Shown piece by piece: positions 44,359 through 54,537 of a stretch of DNA of 64,000 bases. The stretch comes from a bacterium (GTDB taxonomy: Bacteria > Acidobacteriota > Thermoanaerobaculia > Multivoradales > JAHEKO01). Below the pieces are notes generated by a model. That model was given only the letters and a program-made list of their open reading frames with translations. It was not told where the DNA came from and ran no database searches. A program made the translations under genes and the position numbers. How positions within the stretch are numbered: position 1 is the stretch's first letter; each line of letters begins with the position of its first letter. Location of the stretch: assembly GCA_024224155.1 (NCBI GenBank), contig JAAENP010000154.1:124001-188000 (forward strand), in the 5' to 3' direction.

Positions 44359-47300
44359 GTGAGCGTAATCGACGCCAGGGTCGCAGCTCTCCCGCGGGTG
44401 GATGAGCCGATTCGCGCAGAGGTGTTCGGCATCGAGCGGCTCGAGCAGCATGGAGAAAGCCTGGCCGCGGCCCAACCAACCGCCCCTGCGCGCGACCGAG
44501 GCCGCCGGCTCCTGCCGCGGGTGCAAGAGAACGGCAGGGTTCTTCTCGCCGGATACCGCGACATCGTCGGGGCGGTGCGACGAAAGCAGCACACCACGCA
44601 GGCCGAGGAGTGGCTGCTCGACAACTTCCACGTCGTGGACGAGCAGATCCGGGAGATCCGGGATCACCTCCCGTTCAGCTTCTACAAGCTCCTGCCCAAG
44701 ATCGCCGAGGGCTACCACCTCGGTGGTTACCCGCGCGTCTACGGCTTGGCGTGGGCCTACGTCGCGCATACCGACAGCCGATTCGAGCTGGAGACGCTCA
44801 CCGCTTTCGTGCGCGCCTACCAGCGCATCCAGCCGCTCAACATCGGTGAAACCTGGGCGATTGCGATCCACCTTCGGGTCGCTCTCGTGGAGAACCTGCG
44901 ACGGCTGACGAAGCTGGTCATCCGTGCCCGCAGGGGAAGGGCGAGCGCCGACCAGCTGGCGGATCGTTTGCTGGGCCTGGGCGGTCGCGCTGTGGAGCGA
45001 GCCGAGGAAGTGCTGGGGGAACCGGGCGCCACCCGGCTGGCCAGCGCGTTCGCCGTGCAACTGCTGCAGCGACTCCGTGACCAGCCGCTCTCGGTGGCGC
45101 CGGCCCTCGAATGGCTGAACGAGACCCTGGCCGCCCAGGGGACCTCGCCCGGTGAGATCGTGACCCAGGTCCATCAGGCCCAGGCCGCGGCGAATATCAC
45201 GGTCCGCAACATCATCACGAGCATGCGGTGGATGTCGTCCATCAGCTGGGCGGAGTTCTTCGAGAGCGTGAGCCTCGTGGACGAGACCTTCCGCACGGTC
45301 CCCGGGTTTGCTGCCATGGACTTCGCCACCCGCGACAAGTATCGGGAGGCTGTCGAGGAGCTGTCCCGGGGCTCCCAGTGGTCCGAGCTGGAGGTAGCGC
45401 GCGAGGCTGTGGCGTTGGCCGAAGCGTCCCAGCGTGAGGGTGAGCGTGCGTCCTCGCGGACCGGCTCCGAGGCGGCGACGACGCCATCGGACGCACCGCC
45501 GGCACCGCAGGCCGTTCTCGAGCGCCGCGAGGAGGACCCGGGATACTACCTGGTGGCGGGCGGCAGGTGGGCGTTCGAGGAGCGGCTGGACTATCGGCCC
45601 CTGCCGCGGTTCCGGATTCGCCGCGCGTGGCGCAAACGCGCCACCTCCGGCTACTTCGGACTGATCGCCTTGCTGACTGCTGTCCTGCTGACCATGCCTC
45701 TGTTGCTGAGCTGGAGGGCGGGAGTCGGCCTGCCAAACCTGGTACTCCTGGCGGTCCTCGCCTTCGTGCCCGCCTCCGACATCGCGGTGGCGGCCGTCCA
45801 CCGCTTGGTCGCGATGATCGTTCCCCCGCGGCGGCTCAGCAAGCTCGATCTCACCCGTGGTGTGCCCGCCGAGCTGCGGACCATAGTCGTGGTTCCGTGT
45901 CTGCTCTCCGACCACGAGGGCATCGAAGAGATGATCGAGCGCCTCCAGGTGCACTACCTGGCGAATCCCGAGGGTCATCTCCATTTCGCCGTCCTGACGG
46001 ACTGGAAAGACGCAGACCACGAGCACGTGTCTGGTGACCAGGAGCTCCTTCAGGAGCTGGCCGAGGGCATCGCGGACCTCAACGAGCGATACGGCCGTCC
46101 GACGGAGGGAGGGGGACGATTCCTTCTGCTGCACCGTCGGCGTCTCTGGAACGAGGCGGAAGGCAAGTGGATGGGCTGGGAACGCAAGCGCGGCAAGCTG
46201 CACGAGTTGAACCGGCTGCTGCGCGGCGCGACCGACACCTCGTTCATTCCGGTCAACGGCAGACCGCCCACCGTGCCGGATGGCGTCCGGTACGTCATCA
46301 CCTTGGACGCCGACACGCGACTCCCCGGACGGGTCGCCTACGAGCTCGTCGGGACCATGGCCCACCCGCTCAATCGGCCGCGCTTCGACCCCGCGCTGGG
46401 CCGGGTGGTCGAGGGGTACGGGATCCTCCAGCCGCGGGTCACGGCGTCCCTGCCGACGGGCCCGAAGAGCACCACCTATCAGCGCATCGTATCGGGCCCC
46501 GGGGGAGTTGACCCCTACGCGGCCGCGGTCTCCGACGTCTATCAGGACCTTTTCGGCGAAGGCTCCTACACGGGTAAGGGGATCTACGACGTCGACGCGT
46601 TCGAGGCGGCGCTCGCGGGGCGAGTACCGGAGAATGCGCTGCTGAGTCACGACCTGTTCGAGGGGTTGTTCGCCCGTTCCGGTCTCGCGACCGACATCGA
46701 CCTGTTCGAGGAGTTCCCCGCCAACTACGAGGTGGCCGCCCAGCGCACCCAGCGATGGATACGGGGCGACTGGCAGCTGCTCCCCTGGATTCTCGGCCGC
46801 GGCCCCCGGAGCGTGAACCGATCGCGCATACCCGTACAGGGCCGCTGGAAGATGTTGGACAACCTACGCCGCAGTCTCATGGGGCCGTTCTCGTTTCTGC
46901 TGATGGTCGTGAGCTGGACGCTGCCGCACGTCCCGACGGTGCTGTGGACGAACCTGGTTCTGGCGGCACTCGCTTTTCCGGCCCTCGTGCCCGTGATCGA
47001 CGGGCTGATCCCGCGGCGCAGCGGATTCTCGAAGCGCAGTCACCTGCGCGCCACGGCCGGAGATGCGCGGCTCGCGGCGCTCCAGCTGGTGCTCGCGATC
47101 GCGGCTCTGGCCCACCGCGCCGCCTACATCACGGATGCAGTGCTGCGCACGCTCTGGCGGCTTTATGTCAGCCGGCGGCACCTGCTCGAGTGGGTGCCGG
47201 CAGCGCAGGCCGGCTACGGGGCCGACCTGAGGCTTCGCGCCTTCTACCAGCACCTGCGCTGGAGCCCGCTGCTCGCGGCGGCCATCGGCGTGCTCGTCGC

Positions 47301-50300
47301 CGCGCTCAGGCCGGAGGCGTGGCCTGTGGCCGGCCCTTTCGTGCTCATCTGGATGATGGCTCCCGCTCTGGCTTGGCGCCTGAGCGTCCCGAGGAAGCTC
47401 CCCGAGCGACGCCGCCTGTCGCCGGACGAGACGCGCACGCTGCGCCTCATTGCTCGGCGCACCTGGCGTTTCTTCGAGACGTTCGTGAACGCGCAGGAGC
47501 ACGCCCTTCCTCCTGACAACTTCCAGGAAAACCCCGAGCCGGTGGTCGCCCACCGTACCTCGCCGACCAATATGGGGCTCTACCTCTTGAGCACCCTGAC
47601 CGCCCGCGACTTCGGGTGGATCGGCATCGCGGACATGGTGGAACGGCTCGAGGCGACCCTGAAGACGATGAACGCGATGCGGCGGCTCCACGGCCACTTC
47701 TTCAACTGGTACGACACCACCGACCTCCGGCCGCTCGATCCCCTGTACGTCTCTACCGTCGACAGTGGAAACCTCGCGGGGCATCTCGTCGCGCTGGCGC
47801 AGGGCTGCCGCCAGCTCATGGAAGTACCACCGTTGGGCCCGCAGGTTCTGGATGGTATCCGCGATGCGCTCGAGCCGGTGCGCGAGACGATCGAAGATTC
47901 GCCGCCCGGGGCGCGAACCGAGGTGATCACCGCCTCGCAGGTGCGGGAGGCCCTCGACGCGATGGCGGCTGGGCTGGGAGATCCGCCGTCGTCGACCGAC
48001 GAATGGGGTGTCCGATTCGAGCAGCTCGAGGCCCGCGCCGAGAACCTGCTCGACATCGTCCGCACCCTCGCGGCGGCCGGGCACGAGTCCGGCGCGGAGA
48101 TCGAGACCTGGGCTACCGTCGTTCGGGGCACCGTCCGGAGTCACGCGCGCGATCTCGAGATGCTCCGGGCCGCGGACGCGAGCGAAGGAGCGCCGAGCGA
48201 GCTCCAGCATCGCCTCGCGGCCGTCGCGCTGCAGGCGGAACAGATGGCCCAGGCAATGGATTTCCGGTTTCTTTTCGATCCCTCGCGCAAGCTCTTCTCC
48301 ATCGGCTTCCGCACGGCGGACGGCACCCTCGACCCGAGTTGCTACGACCTGCTGGCCTCGGAGGCTCGGCTGGCCAGCTTCGTCGCCATCGCCAAGGGGG
48401 ACGTTTCGCCACAGCACTGGTTTCTTCTCGGCCGGTCCCTCACCCCGATTGGGCGCGGTGCCGCGCTGGTCTCCTGGTCGGGATCGATGTTCGAGTACTT
48501 GATGCCGCTGCTCGTGATGGAACAGCCTGCGCACAGCCTGCTGGACCTGACCAGCCGGCTTGTAGTGGGACGGCAGATTCAGTATGGGAAGGAACGTGGT
48601 GTCCCCTGGGGGGTTTCCGAGTCCGCCTACAACGTCCGCGACGTTCACCTCACCTACCAGTATTCGGACTTCGGCGTGCCGGGCTTGGGACTCAAGCGCG
48701 GACTCTTCGAGGACGTGGTGGTGGCTCCGTACGCCACGGCTCTCGCATCGATGGTCGACCCCAGGGCTGCCGCTGCGAATCTCGCCCAGCTCGAGGCGAT
48801 CGGGGCACAGGGCGACTATGGCTTCTACGAGGCGCTGGACTTCACGCCCGCGCGGCTTCCCGAAGGCGAACAAGTGGCCGTGGTCCGGGCCTATATGGCC
48901 CACCACCAGGGGATGACCATCGTCTCGCTGGGCAACGTCGTGCACCAGGGCCTTGCCCAGAAGCGGTTTCAATCGCATCCCATGGTCCAGGCCTCGGAAC
49001 TGTTGCTCCAGGAACGAACGCCGCGTGCGGTGGCCGTCACGCGACCGCGCGGCGAGGAGGTCCAGGCTGCGGCCCAGGTCCGTGAGCTGGTGCCTCCCTT
49101 CCTGAGGCGCTTCGAATCGCCACACGACATCCCGCCGCGCTCGCATCTTCTATCGAACGGTCGGTATCTCGTCATGGTCACGGCGGCGGGCTCCGGCTTC
49201 AGCCGGTGGCGCGAACTCGCCGTTACTCGCTGGCGCGAGGACACGACGCGTGACTGCTGGGGCACGTTCATCTACCTGCGGGATGCGAACAGTGGCGAGG
49301 TGTGGTCGGCGGGCTTCCAGCCGAGCGGTACCGAAGTGGACCAGTACGAGGTCGTCTACGCCGAAGACCGGGCCAAGATCATTCAGAGCGACCCGTCGCT
49401 GTCGATCAGGCTGGAGATCCTGGTCTCGGCCGAAGACGATGCGGAGCTGCGCCAGCTCACGGTGACCAATCTCGGGAGCCGCGACCGGGTGATCGACTTC
49501 ACCTCCTACGCGGAAGTCGTCCTGGCTCCACAGGCCGCGGACGAGGCCCACCCCGCCTTTTCGAACCTGTTCGTGCAGACCGAATTCGTTGCCGGGCTCG
49601 AGGCCCTGCTGGCGACGCGACGCCCCCGTTCGGATGGCGAGACCCAACCTTGGCTGGCGCATGTCGCCGCGATCGACGGGGAACAGGTTGGCGGGTGTCA
49701 GTACGAGGGCGACCGCGCCCGCTTTCTGGGCCGGGGCCGCGGGGTGGGGACGGCGATCTCGGTGACCGAGGGCGAGCCGTTGACCAACAGTGCCGGGGCA
49801 ACGTTGGATCCGATCGTGAGCCTCCGGTATCGGTTGGCGATCCCCGCCGGCGAAACGGTCCGAGTGGTCTTCACCACGCTGGTGGCGGGGTCACGTGAGC
49901 AAGCCCTCGAGATCGCGGAGAAGCATCGCCAGCCGGAGACGTTCGAGCGGGAGAGTTCGCTGGCGTGGATGTACGCCCAGGTCCAGTTGCATCACCTCGG
50001 AATCACGCAGGACGAGGCGCATCTGTTCCAGCGGCTGGCCAATCGGCTTCTCTTCAACGATCGCACGCTGCGCACTACGACCAAGGAGCTGGCCGCCAAC
50101 CGTCGGGGAGCTTCCGGGCTGTGGGCACACGGTATCTCCGGCGATCTGCCGATCGCCGTCGTGCGCGTGGAGCGCGACGAGGAGCGCGATGTCGCGCGAC
50201 ACCTTCTCAGGGCGCACGAGTACTGGCGCCTGAAGGGGATCGCCGCGGACCTGGTGATTCTCAACGCGAGGGGCGCCTCCTACGTGCAGGATCTTCAGGA

Positions 50301-52980
50301 AGCGTTCGAGACCGAGGTGCGGGCGAGTCGGTCCGCGCTCGGGGCTGAGCGAAACGGGGAGCTCGGCAACGTCTTCGTGCTGCGGGAGGACCTGTTGTCG
50401 CGTGAGGACCTGCTGCTGCTCCGTTCGGCGGCGCGCGTGCTGGTCCTGGCGAACCGGGGCACGCTGTCGGAACAGGTGATCCGGCTGGACCGCTCGAGAC
50501 CGGGGCCGGTGCGATCCCGGTTGCGCGCGTCACGCGTTTCACAGGTGGAGCCGCTCGCGGTCCCGAGGCTCGATCTCGAGTTCTTCAATGGCCTGGGTGG
50601 ATTCTCGCGCGACGGCCGCGAGTACGTCACGCTCTTGGGCCATGGACAGTGGACCCCGGCTCCGTGGATCAACGTCGTGTCGAATCCGAAGTTCGGATTC
50701 CACGTCTCCGAGTCGGGCTCCGGCTATACCTGGTCCGTCAACAGCCGGGAGAACAAGCTGACGCCGTGGTCGAACGATGCGGTTAGCGACACGCCAGGCG
50801 AGGCGTTCTACGTGCGCGATCTGGACAACGGGCTGATCTGGGGTCCGACCTGTCTTCCGATCCGCGAAGAGCGCTCTTCGTACGCCGTTTGGCACGGCCA
50901 GGGATACAGCCGCTTCGAGCATGCATCGCACGGCATCGCGCTGGATCTGGCGCAGCTCGTGCCGCCGGACGACTCCATCAAGATCTCCCGCCTCACGGTG
51001 GTGAATCGGTCGACTCGCGCTCGCCGGCTCTCGGTCACGGCCTATGCCGAGTGGGTACTCGGCGTGACGCGCAGCAGCTCGGTGCCCTACGTGGTCAGCG
51101 AGATCGACCCAGCCACCGGCGCCGCGTTCGCGCACAACGCCTGGAACGGCGAGTTCGCGGGCCGCGTCGCCTTCGCCGACCTGGGTGGCCGTCAGACCTC
51201 GTGGACCTGCAGTCGCCTCGAGTTCCTGGGGCGGAACGCAGGCCTCGACCACCCGGCTTCGCTCGAGCGGGGCGAGGAGCTCTCCGGCAAGACGGGCGGG
51301 ACCCTGGACCCCTGCGTCGCCCTGCAGACGGAGCTGGAGCTCGAGCCGGGGCAGCGCACCGACGTGCTGTTTCTGCTCGGACAGGGAGAAAGTCGCGAGG
51401 AGGCGCGAGCGCTGGTCGAGCGATATCGAGGGGTGGATTGCGATGCTCTGCTGCAGCAGGTGCAGGAGCGGTGGGACACCGTGCTCGGCACGGTCCAGGT
51501 ACGCACGCCGAATCGGTCGATGGACCTGCTGCTCAACCGCTGGCTTCTCTATCAGACGCTCTCCTGTCGCCTCTGGTCCCGCACCGCCCTCTATCAATCC
51601 GGGGGAGCCTACGGGTTCCGCGACCAGCTCCAAGACGTCATGGCCCTGTTGGTAGCGCGACCGGACATCGCCCGCGCGCACATCTTGAGAGCGGCCGCTC
51701 GACAATTCCGAGAAGGAGACGTCCAGCACTGGTGGCACCCCCCTACAGGGCGTGGTGTCAGAACGCGGATCTCCGACGACCTGCTTTGGCTGGCGTACGC
51801 CGTGGCTCGGTATCTGGCCGTGACCGAAGACGCGAGTGTGCTCGACGAGATGGTCCCATGGCTCCAGGGTCCCCTTCTGACCGAGGACGAGCACGAGTCG
51901 TACTTCGAGCCTACGGTCGCCGAAGACCAATCGACGTTGTTCGAACACTGCGCGCGAGCTCTGGATCGTTCTCTCCCCGTGGGCAGTCACGGTCTGCCGT
52001 TGATCGGCTCGGGCGACTGGAACGACGGAATGAACCGCGTCGGTCGAGAGGGCCGCGGAGAGAGCGTATGGCTGGGCTGGTTTCTCTACTCGAACCTGTG
52101 CGAGTTCGCCCGGATCGCCGAGGGTCGCTCGGAGCTCGAGCGTGCGGCACGCTGGCGGCAGAGCGCCGAGGCCCTGCTGGCGTCGATGGAAGGCAATGCC
52201 TGGGACGGCAAGTGGTATCTGCGAGCGTTCTTCGACGACGGGACGCCGCTCGGCTCTGCAGCCAGCGACGAATGCCAGATCGATTCGATTGCCCAGTCCT
52301 GGGCGGTCCTGTCGGGTGCCTGCGACCCGGAGCGGGCGCGGCTGGCCATGGAATCGGTCGAAAAACGGCTGATCCTTGAGGTGGACCGCCTCCTGTTGCT
52401 CTTCACCCCGCCCTTCGACCGTACCGAGAGAGACCCCGGGTACATCAAGGGCTATCTACCCGGCATTCGAGAGAACGGCGGGCAATACACCCACGCCGCG
52501 ATCTGGTCGGTCATTGCCTTCGCTCGACTGGGAGATGGCGACAAGAGCGTCGCCCTCTTCGACCTTCTCAATCCGATTCACCATGCCAGCCGTCGGGCGA
52601 CCGCTCACCGGTACAAGGTGGAGCCCTACGCGGTCGCCGCGGACGTCTACTCCGCTGCGGGTCACGTCGGCCGCGGGGGATGGACCTGGTACACGGGCGC
52701 CGCGGGCTGGCTCTACCGCGCCGGGCTCGAGTCGATTCTCGGATTCCAGAAGCGCGGTCCGGCCCTCGCGATCGACCCGTGCATTCCTCGGGAGTGGAGG
52801 GGTTTCGAGATCGACTATCGATATGGCGAGACCCTCTATCGGATTGTCGTCGAGAATCCGCGTGGCGTCTGCCGCGGTGTGTCCAGCATCCGTCTCGACG
52901 AAGCCTCCCTGCCGAAGGACGCGCCTGTTCCGCTCTCCGACGACGGTCTCGAGCACACGATTCTCGTCGTGCTCGGGTAG
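44359..52980 (+). CDS. Cyclic beta-1,2-glucan synthase-type protein (NdvB/ChvB-like)
   Basis: Predicted 2873 residues, within the usual range for NdvB-type enzymes. Order: N-terminal domain with PIRAEVFGIERLEQHGESLA; membrane helices near 430-480; a family-84-type glycosyltransferase domain at about 490-840 with DAD in ITLDADTRLPGR (near 648) and QRTQRW (near 797); further helices at about 850-1020; a glycoamylase-like domain at about 1030-1560 (AYMAHHQGMTIVSLGN); then two GH94 sandwich regions and a GH94 catalytic domain with GSGDWNDGMNRVG (near 2552). Such enzymes polymerise UDP-glucose at the inner membrane and cyclise the chain, giving periplasmic cyclic glucans for osmoadaptation and host contact. 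GTG 44359 is the open-frame start; GTG 44398 is an alternative. Sole gene of a putative island; no ABC exporter (NdvA) adjacent. Confidence 0.9.
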   Translation: MSVIDARVAALPRVDEPIRAEVFGIERLEQHGESLAAAQPTAPARDRGRRLLPRVQENGRVLLAGYRDIVGAVRRKQHTTQAEEWLLDNFHVVDEQIREIRDHLPFSFYKLLPKIAEGYHLGGYPRVYGLAWAYVAHTDSRFELETLTAFVRAYQRIQPLNIGETWAIAIHLRVALVENLRRLTKLVIRARRGRASADQLADRLLGLGGRAVERAEEVLGEPGATRLASAFAVQLLQRLRDQPLSVAPALEWLNETLAAQGTSPGEIVTQVHQAQAAANITVRNIITSMRWMSSISWAEFFESVSLVDETFRTVPGFAAMDFATRDKYREAVEELSRGSQWSELEVAREAVALAEASQREGERASSRTGSEAATTPSDAPPAPQAVLERREEDPGYYLVAGGRWAFEERLDYRPLPRFRIRRAWRKRATSGYFGLIALLTAVLLTMPLLLSWRAGVGLPNLVLLAVLAFVPASDIAVAAVHRLVAMIVPPRRLSKLDLTRGVPAELRTIVVVPCLLSDHEGIEEMIERLQVHYLANPEGHLHFAVLTDWKDADHEHVSGDQELLQELAEGIADLNERYGRPTEGGGRFLLLHRRRLWNEAEGKWMGWERKRGKLHELNRLLRGATDTSFIPVNGRPPTVPDGVRYVITLDADTRLPGRVAYELVGTMAHPLNRPRFDPALGRVVEGYGILQPRVTASLPTGPKSTTYQRIVSGPGGVDPYAAAVSDVYQDLFGEGSYTGKGIYDVDAFEAALAGRVPENALLSHDLFEGLFARSGLATDIDLFEEFPANYEVAAQRTQRWIRGDWQLLPWILGRGPRSVNRSRIPVQGRWKMLDNLRRSLMGPFSFLLMVVSWTLPHVPTVLWTNLVLAALAFPALVPVIDGLIPRRSGFSKRSHLRATAGDARLAALQLVLAIAALAHRAAYITDAVLRTLWRLYVSRRHLLEWVPAAQAGYGADLRLRAFYQHLRWSPLLAAAIGVLVAALRPEAWPVAGPFVLIWMMAPALAWRLSVPRKLPERRRLSPDETRTLRLIARRTWRFFETFVNAQEHALPPDNFQENPEPVVAHRTSPTNMGLYLLSTLTARDFGWIGIADMVERLEATLKTMNAMRRLHGHFFNWYDTTDLRPLDPLYVSTVDSGNLAGHLVALAQGCRQLMEVPPLGPQVLDGIRDALEPVRETIEDSPPGARTEVITASQVREALDAMAAGLGDPPSSTDEWGVRFEQLEARAENLLDIVRTLAAAGHESGAEIETWATVVRGTVRSHARDLEMLRAADASEGAPSELQHRLAAVALQAEQMAQAMDFRFLFDPSRKLFSIGFRTADGTLDPSCYDLLASEARLASFVAIAKGDVSPQHWFLLGRSLTPIGRGAALVSWSGSMFEYLMPLLVMEQPAHSLLDLTSRLVVGRQIQYGKERGVPWGVSESAYNVRDVHLTYQYSDFGVPGLGLKRGLFEDVVVAPYATALASMVDPRAAAANLAQLEAIGAQGDYGFYEALDFTPARLPEGEQVAVVRAYMAHHQGMTIVSLGNVVHQGLAQKRFQSHPMVQASELLLQERTPRAVAVTRPRGEEVQAAAQVRELVPPFLRRFESPHDIPPRSHLLSNGRYLVMVTAAGSGFSRWRELAVTRWREDTTRDCWGTFIYLRDANSGEVWSAGFQPSGTEVDQYEVVYAEDRAKIIQSDPSLSIRLEILVSAEDDAELRQLTVTNLGSRDRVIDFTSYAEVVLAPQAADEAHPAFSNLFVQTEFVAGLEALLATRRPRSDGETQPWLAHVAAIDGEQVGGCQYEGDRARFLGRGRGVGTAISVTEGEPLTNSAGATLDPIVSLRYRLAIPAGETVRVVFTTLVAGSREQALEIAEKHRQPETFERESSLAWMYAQVQLHHLGITQDEAHLFQRLANRLLFNDRTLRTTTKELAANRRGASGLWAHGISGDLPIAVVRVERDEERDVARHLLRAHEYWRLKGIAADLVILNARGASYVQDLQEAFETEVRASRSALGAERNGELGNVFVLREDLLSREDLLLLRSAARVLVLANRGTLSEQVIRLDRSRPGPVRSRLRASRVSQVEPLAVPRLDLEFFNGLGGFSRDGREYVTLLGHGQWTPAPWINVVSNPKFGFHVSESGSGYTWSVNSRENKLTPWSNDAVSDTPGEAFYVRDLDNGLIWGPTCLPIREERSSYAVWHGQGYSRFEHASHGIALDLAQLVPPDDSIKISRLTVVNRSTRARRLSVTAYAEWVLGVTRSSSVPYVVSEIDPATGAAFAHNAWNGEFAGRVAFADLGGRQTSWTCSRLEFLGRNAGLDHPASLERGEELSGKTGGTLDPCVALQTELELEPGQRTDVLFLLGQGESREEARALVERYRGVDCDALLQQVQERWDTVLGTVQVRTPNRSMDLLLNRWLLYQTLSCRLWSRTALYQSGGAYGFRDQLQDVMALLVARPDIARAHILRAAARQFREGDVQHWWHPPTGRGVRTRISDDLLWLAYAVARYLAVTEDASVLDEMVPWLQGPLLTEDEHESYFEPTVAEDQSTLFEHCARALDRSLPVGSHGLPLIGSGDWNDGMNRVGREGRGESVWLGWFLYSNLCEFARIAEGRSELERAARWRQSAEALLASMEGNAWDGKWYLRAFFDDGTPLGSAASDECQIDSIAQSWAVLSGACDPERARLAMESVEKRLILEVDRLLLLFTPPFDRTERDPGYIKGYLPGIRENGGQYTHAAIWSVIAFARLGDGDKSVALFDLLNPIHHASRRATAHRYKVEPYAVAADVYSAAGHVGRGGWTWYTGAAGWLYRAGLESILGFQKRGPALAIDPCIPREWRGFEIDYRYGETLYRIVVENPRGVCRGVSSIRLDEASLPKDAPVPLSDDGLEHTILVVLG

Positions 52981-53067
52981 ATTTCAGGGGCTCGGCCTAT
53001 TGAGCCGTCTTGCGCCACTGGAGGGGACGACCGACGTCGGCAATCACATGGCAATCAAGCCGACTCT

Positions 53068-53141
53068 AACCAGAGCAGACCGCAGCAAACAGAACCAAGA
53101 GAAAAGGGGCCAGAATCAAACCAGAACAGACTCCAGCAAAC
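53068..53141 (+). repeat. Pair of 23-bp imperfect direct repeats beside the right att copy
   Basis: Units at 53068-53090 and 53119-53141 agree at 20 of 23 positions (core ACCAGARCAGAC...CAGCAAAC) with a 51-bp period. They lie 10 bp inside the right attachment-type repeat in otherwise non-coding DNA. Spaced direct repeats at this place are what integrase arm or excisionase sites look like. The 346-bp gap 52981-53326 otherwise shows no gene. Confidence 0.55.
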
Positions 53142-53151
53142 TAGAGGCCTC

Positions 53152-53199
53152 TGAATGGCATTCAAGAGGTCGTCGGTTCGATCCCGATCGGCTCCACCA
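53152..53199 (+). repeat. Right attachment-type repeat (tRNA-Ala 3' fragment)
   Basis: Exact 48-bp copy of 44023-44070. The sequence before it shows no acceptor or D arm, so it cannot make a tRNA. Read as the displaced original 3' end of the tRNA gene at the right border of an inserted element. Confidence 0.85.
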
Positions 53200-53326
53200 A
53201 TAGAATCGAACCCCCGACCAGAAGGAAGGTACAGCTTTCGCTTTCCCGAAGCCACCTCCATCGAGGGCGGGGCATGGCTCTGCTGCAAGCGCGCCGCGCC
53301 GAACTTCTACGGTCGCTACGGCTCCT

Positions 53327-53635
53327 CTAGGTAGAACGGACCACCAAGCCGACGATCACCGTACCGCGATACCAAACAGCGACCTCGAGCCGGCCGGGAC
53401 ACTGGCAGAAAGCCTCCTGCACAGAGTCCTGAATCCCGTCATTAGGGTCGTCGAGATGCCTCCATTCGCCGTTGACGAACAGCCACAGGCTCCTCGCGCT
53501 TCCCGGCAGATACTGCACCAACTCCAGCCAGTACTTTTCGGCCACACCGGTCAGGATCGGAACGGCCGCCACGACCGCCTCTTCACGCTCGCTTCGCGGG
53601 GCCCGCGCCATCGGGGTCGTTGCTTCATCTGCCAT
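53327..53635 (-). CDS. Small protein of unknown function (102 aa)
   Basis: Accepted as real because ATG 53635 is preceded at ideal spacing by GGAGGTGA. The N-terminal 20 residues are charged and probably loose; then comes a compact domain KYWLELVQYLPGSARSLWLFVNGEWRHLDDP and RLEVAVWYRGTVIVGLVVRST, suggesting beta-strands with several Trp. Two cysteines (FCQCP). No signal peptide or family recognised. It is the first gene outside the right border of the putative island and lies downstream of the lipoprotein gene with an 86-bp gap. Confidence 0.62.
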   Translation of the reverse strand: MADEATTPMARAPRSEREEAVVAAVPILTGVAEKYWLELVQYLPGSARSLWLFVNGEWRHLDDPNDGIQDSVQEAFCQCPGRLEVAVWYRGTVIVGLVVRST

Positions 53636-53721
53636 GTTTCACCTCCATTATGTTCTGCCGTCTGATTCGGACTTCGTCCTTGTACCCTTCCGAACGCCTT
53701 GGAAGCTCAGAGTGGTCGTCG

Positions 53722-54456
53722 CTAGCGGTTCTTCAGAAAGTCCCCCAGCGTACCGGCCAGGATGAGCGGCTGATCGGTGATGGTTCTTTCGATGCCGCCG
53801 CCGACCTCGACGAAGCGGACGTCCCATTTCACCGGTAAGTCTCCGAGCGTGATCCCGCCTTCCGCTTTGTTGCAAGTGAGATCGTCGGGCGTAAAGGTCA
53901 TCGAGCCCCCGTTTTGCGTCGCGCTCTCGGTCACGAAGACGTCGAAGAGCTTCGTCATCGAGGGTACGGGATCCGTGGTCTCGTGCCAGGTGACCTCCAG
54001 CGGCTCGACGCTCTTGAGGGAAAGCTGTCTCAGCTCGATTTCCACGTCCACGCCGACGTTCTCGCCATCCCAGTTGGCGGTCACTTTCCGCCAGATACAG
54101 GTGTCGAACGGGTCGGTCGGGTTGACCCGCTGCTCGACCGCGTGACCGCTGTTCGGATCGGTCGGGTTACCGTGCCGATCGACCCACTCGATCTCGACAT
54201 CGTCCGTGCAACCGCAGTTGAGGACCTCTGCGCCCGACAGGGGCAAGCCCTCGAGGGGAATCACCGTGTTGACGGGATCAGAAGCCGGGCCAAAGAAGTT
54301 ATGCGGGATCTGGACGGTCTGGGCCGTTCCCGGCTGGGTTACCCAGCAGTCGGTTCCGGGGGGGATGTCCGGCGGGCACCCGGCGCCGATGAATGCCGTC
54401 GCCACGATGGCCAATGCGATCTGCCCCGCCCACGCATACTTGGAGGACTTCTTCAT
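53722..54456 (-). CDS. Secreted lipoprotein of unknown function
   Basis: 244 residues. Lipoprotein signal with lipobox IGAGC, Cys27 as the acylated residue, then a Pro/Thr-rich start. The mature part looks beta-rich (VIPLEGLPLSGAEVLNCGCTDDVEIEWVD, VGVDVEIELRQLSLKSVEPLEVTWHE), with cysteine pairs that could form disulfides. ATG 54456 has AGGAGA 8 bp upstream. Its own 5' region contains mutually exclusive stems. A divergent Lgt-like gene lies upstream on the same strand, which is suggestive since Lgt enzymes acylate lipoproteins. No family recognised. Confidence 0.72.
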   Translation of the reverse strand: MKKSSKYAWAGQIALAIVATAFIGAGCPPDIPPGTDCWVTQPGTAQTVQIPHNFFGPASDPVNTVIPLEGLPLSGAEVLNCGCTDDVEIEWVDRHGNPTDPNSGHAVEQRVNPTDPFDTCIWRKVTANWDGENVGVDVEIELRQLSLKSVEPLEVTWHETTDPVPSMTKLFDVFVTESATQNGGSMTFTPDDLTCNKAEGGITLGDLPVKWDVRFVEVGGGIERTITDQPLILAGTLGDFLKNR

Positions 54457-54537
54457 AACGGACTCTCCTTTCTCCGGGTCTCGGCTTGAGTATTCTCCAA
54501 GCTTCCGCGAGGTCCGACGCACACCGAGATCCGTGTT

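Noticed and set aside
44275-46650. Long minus-strand open frame of 791 codons opposite the glucan synthase
   Set aside because: Arg/His/Gly-rich translation without motifs. The + strand carries clear NdvB-family motifs over the same stretch, so this is a high-GC shadow.
46864-49146. Long minus-strand open frame of 760 codons
   Set aside because: Same reason: it mirrors the codon pattern of the glucan synthase gene and has no recognisable domain or ribosome-binding site.
44359-52980. Cellobiose/chitobiose phosphorylase (stand-alone GH94)
   Set aside because: GH94 is only the C-terminal third; the chain also has membrane helices, a glycosyltransferase domain with DAD and QxxRW, and a glycoamylase-like domain.
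53041-53147. CRISPR-like repeats
   Set aside because: Only two imperfect units 51 bp apart, no further spacer-repeat units and no cas genes in the window.
53152-53199. Second tRNA-Ala gene
   Set aside because: Only the anticodon-to-CCA part is present. The bases before it form no acceptor or D arm, so it cannot fold as a tRNA; it is a fragment.
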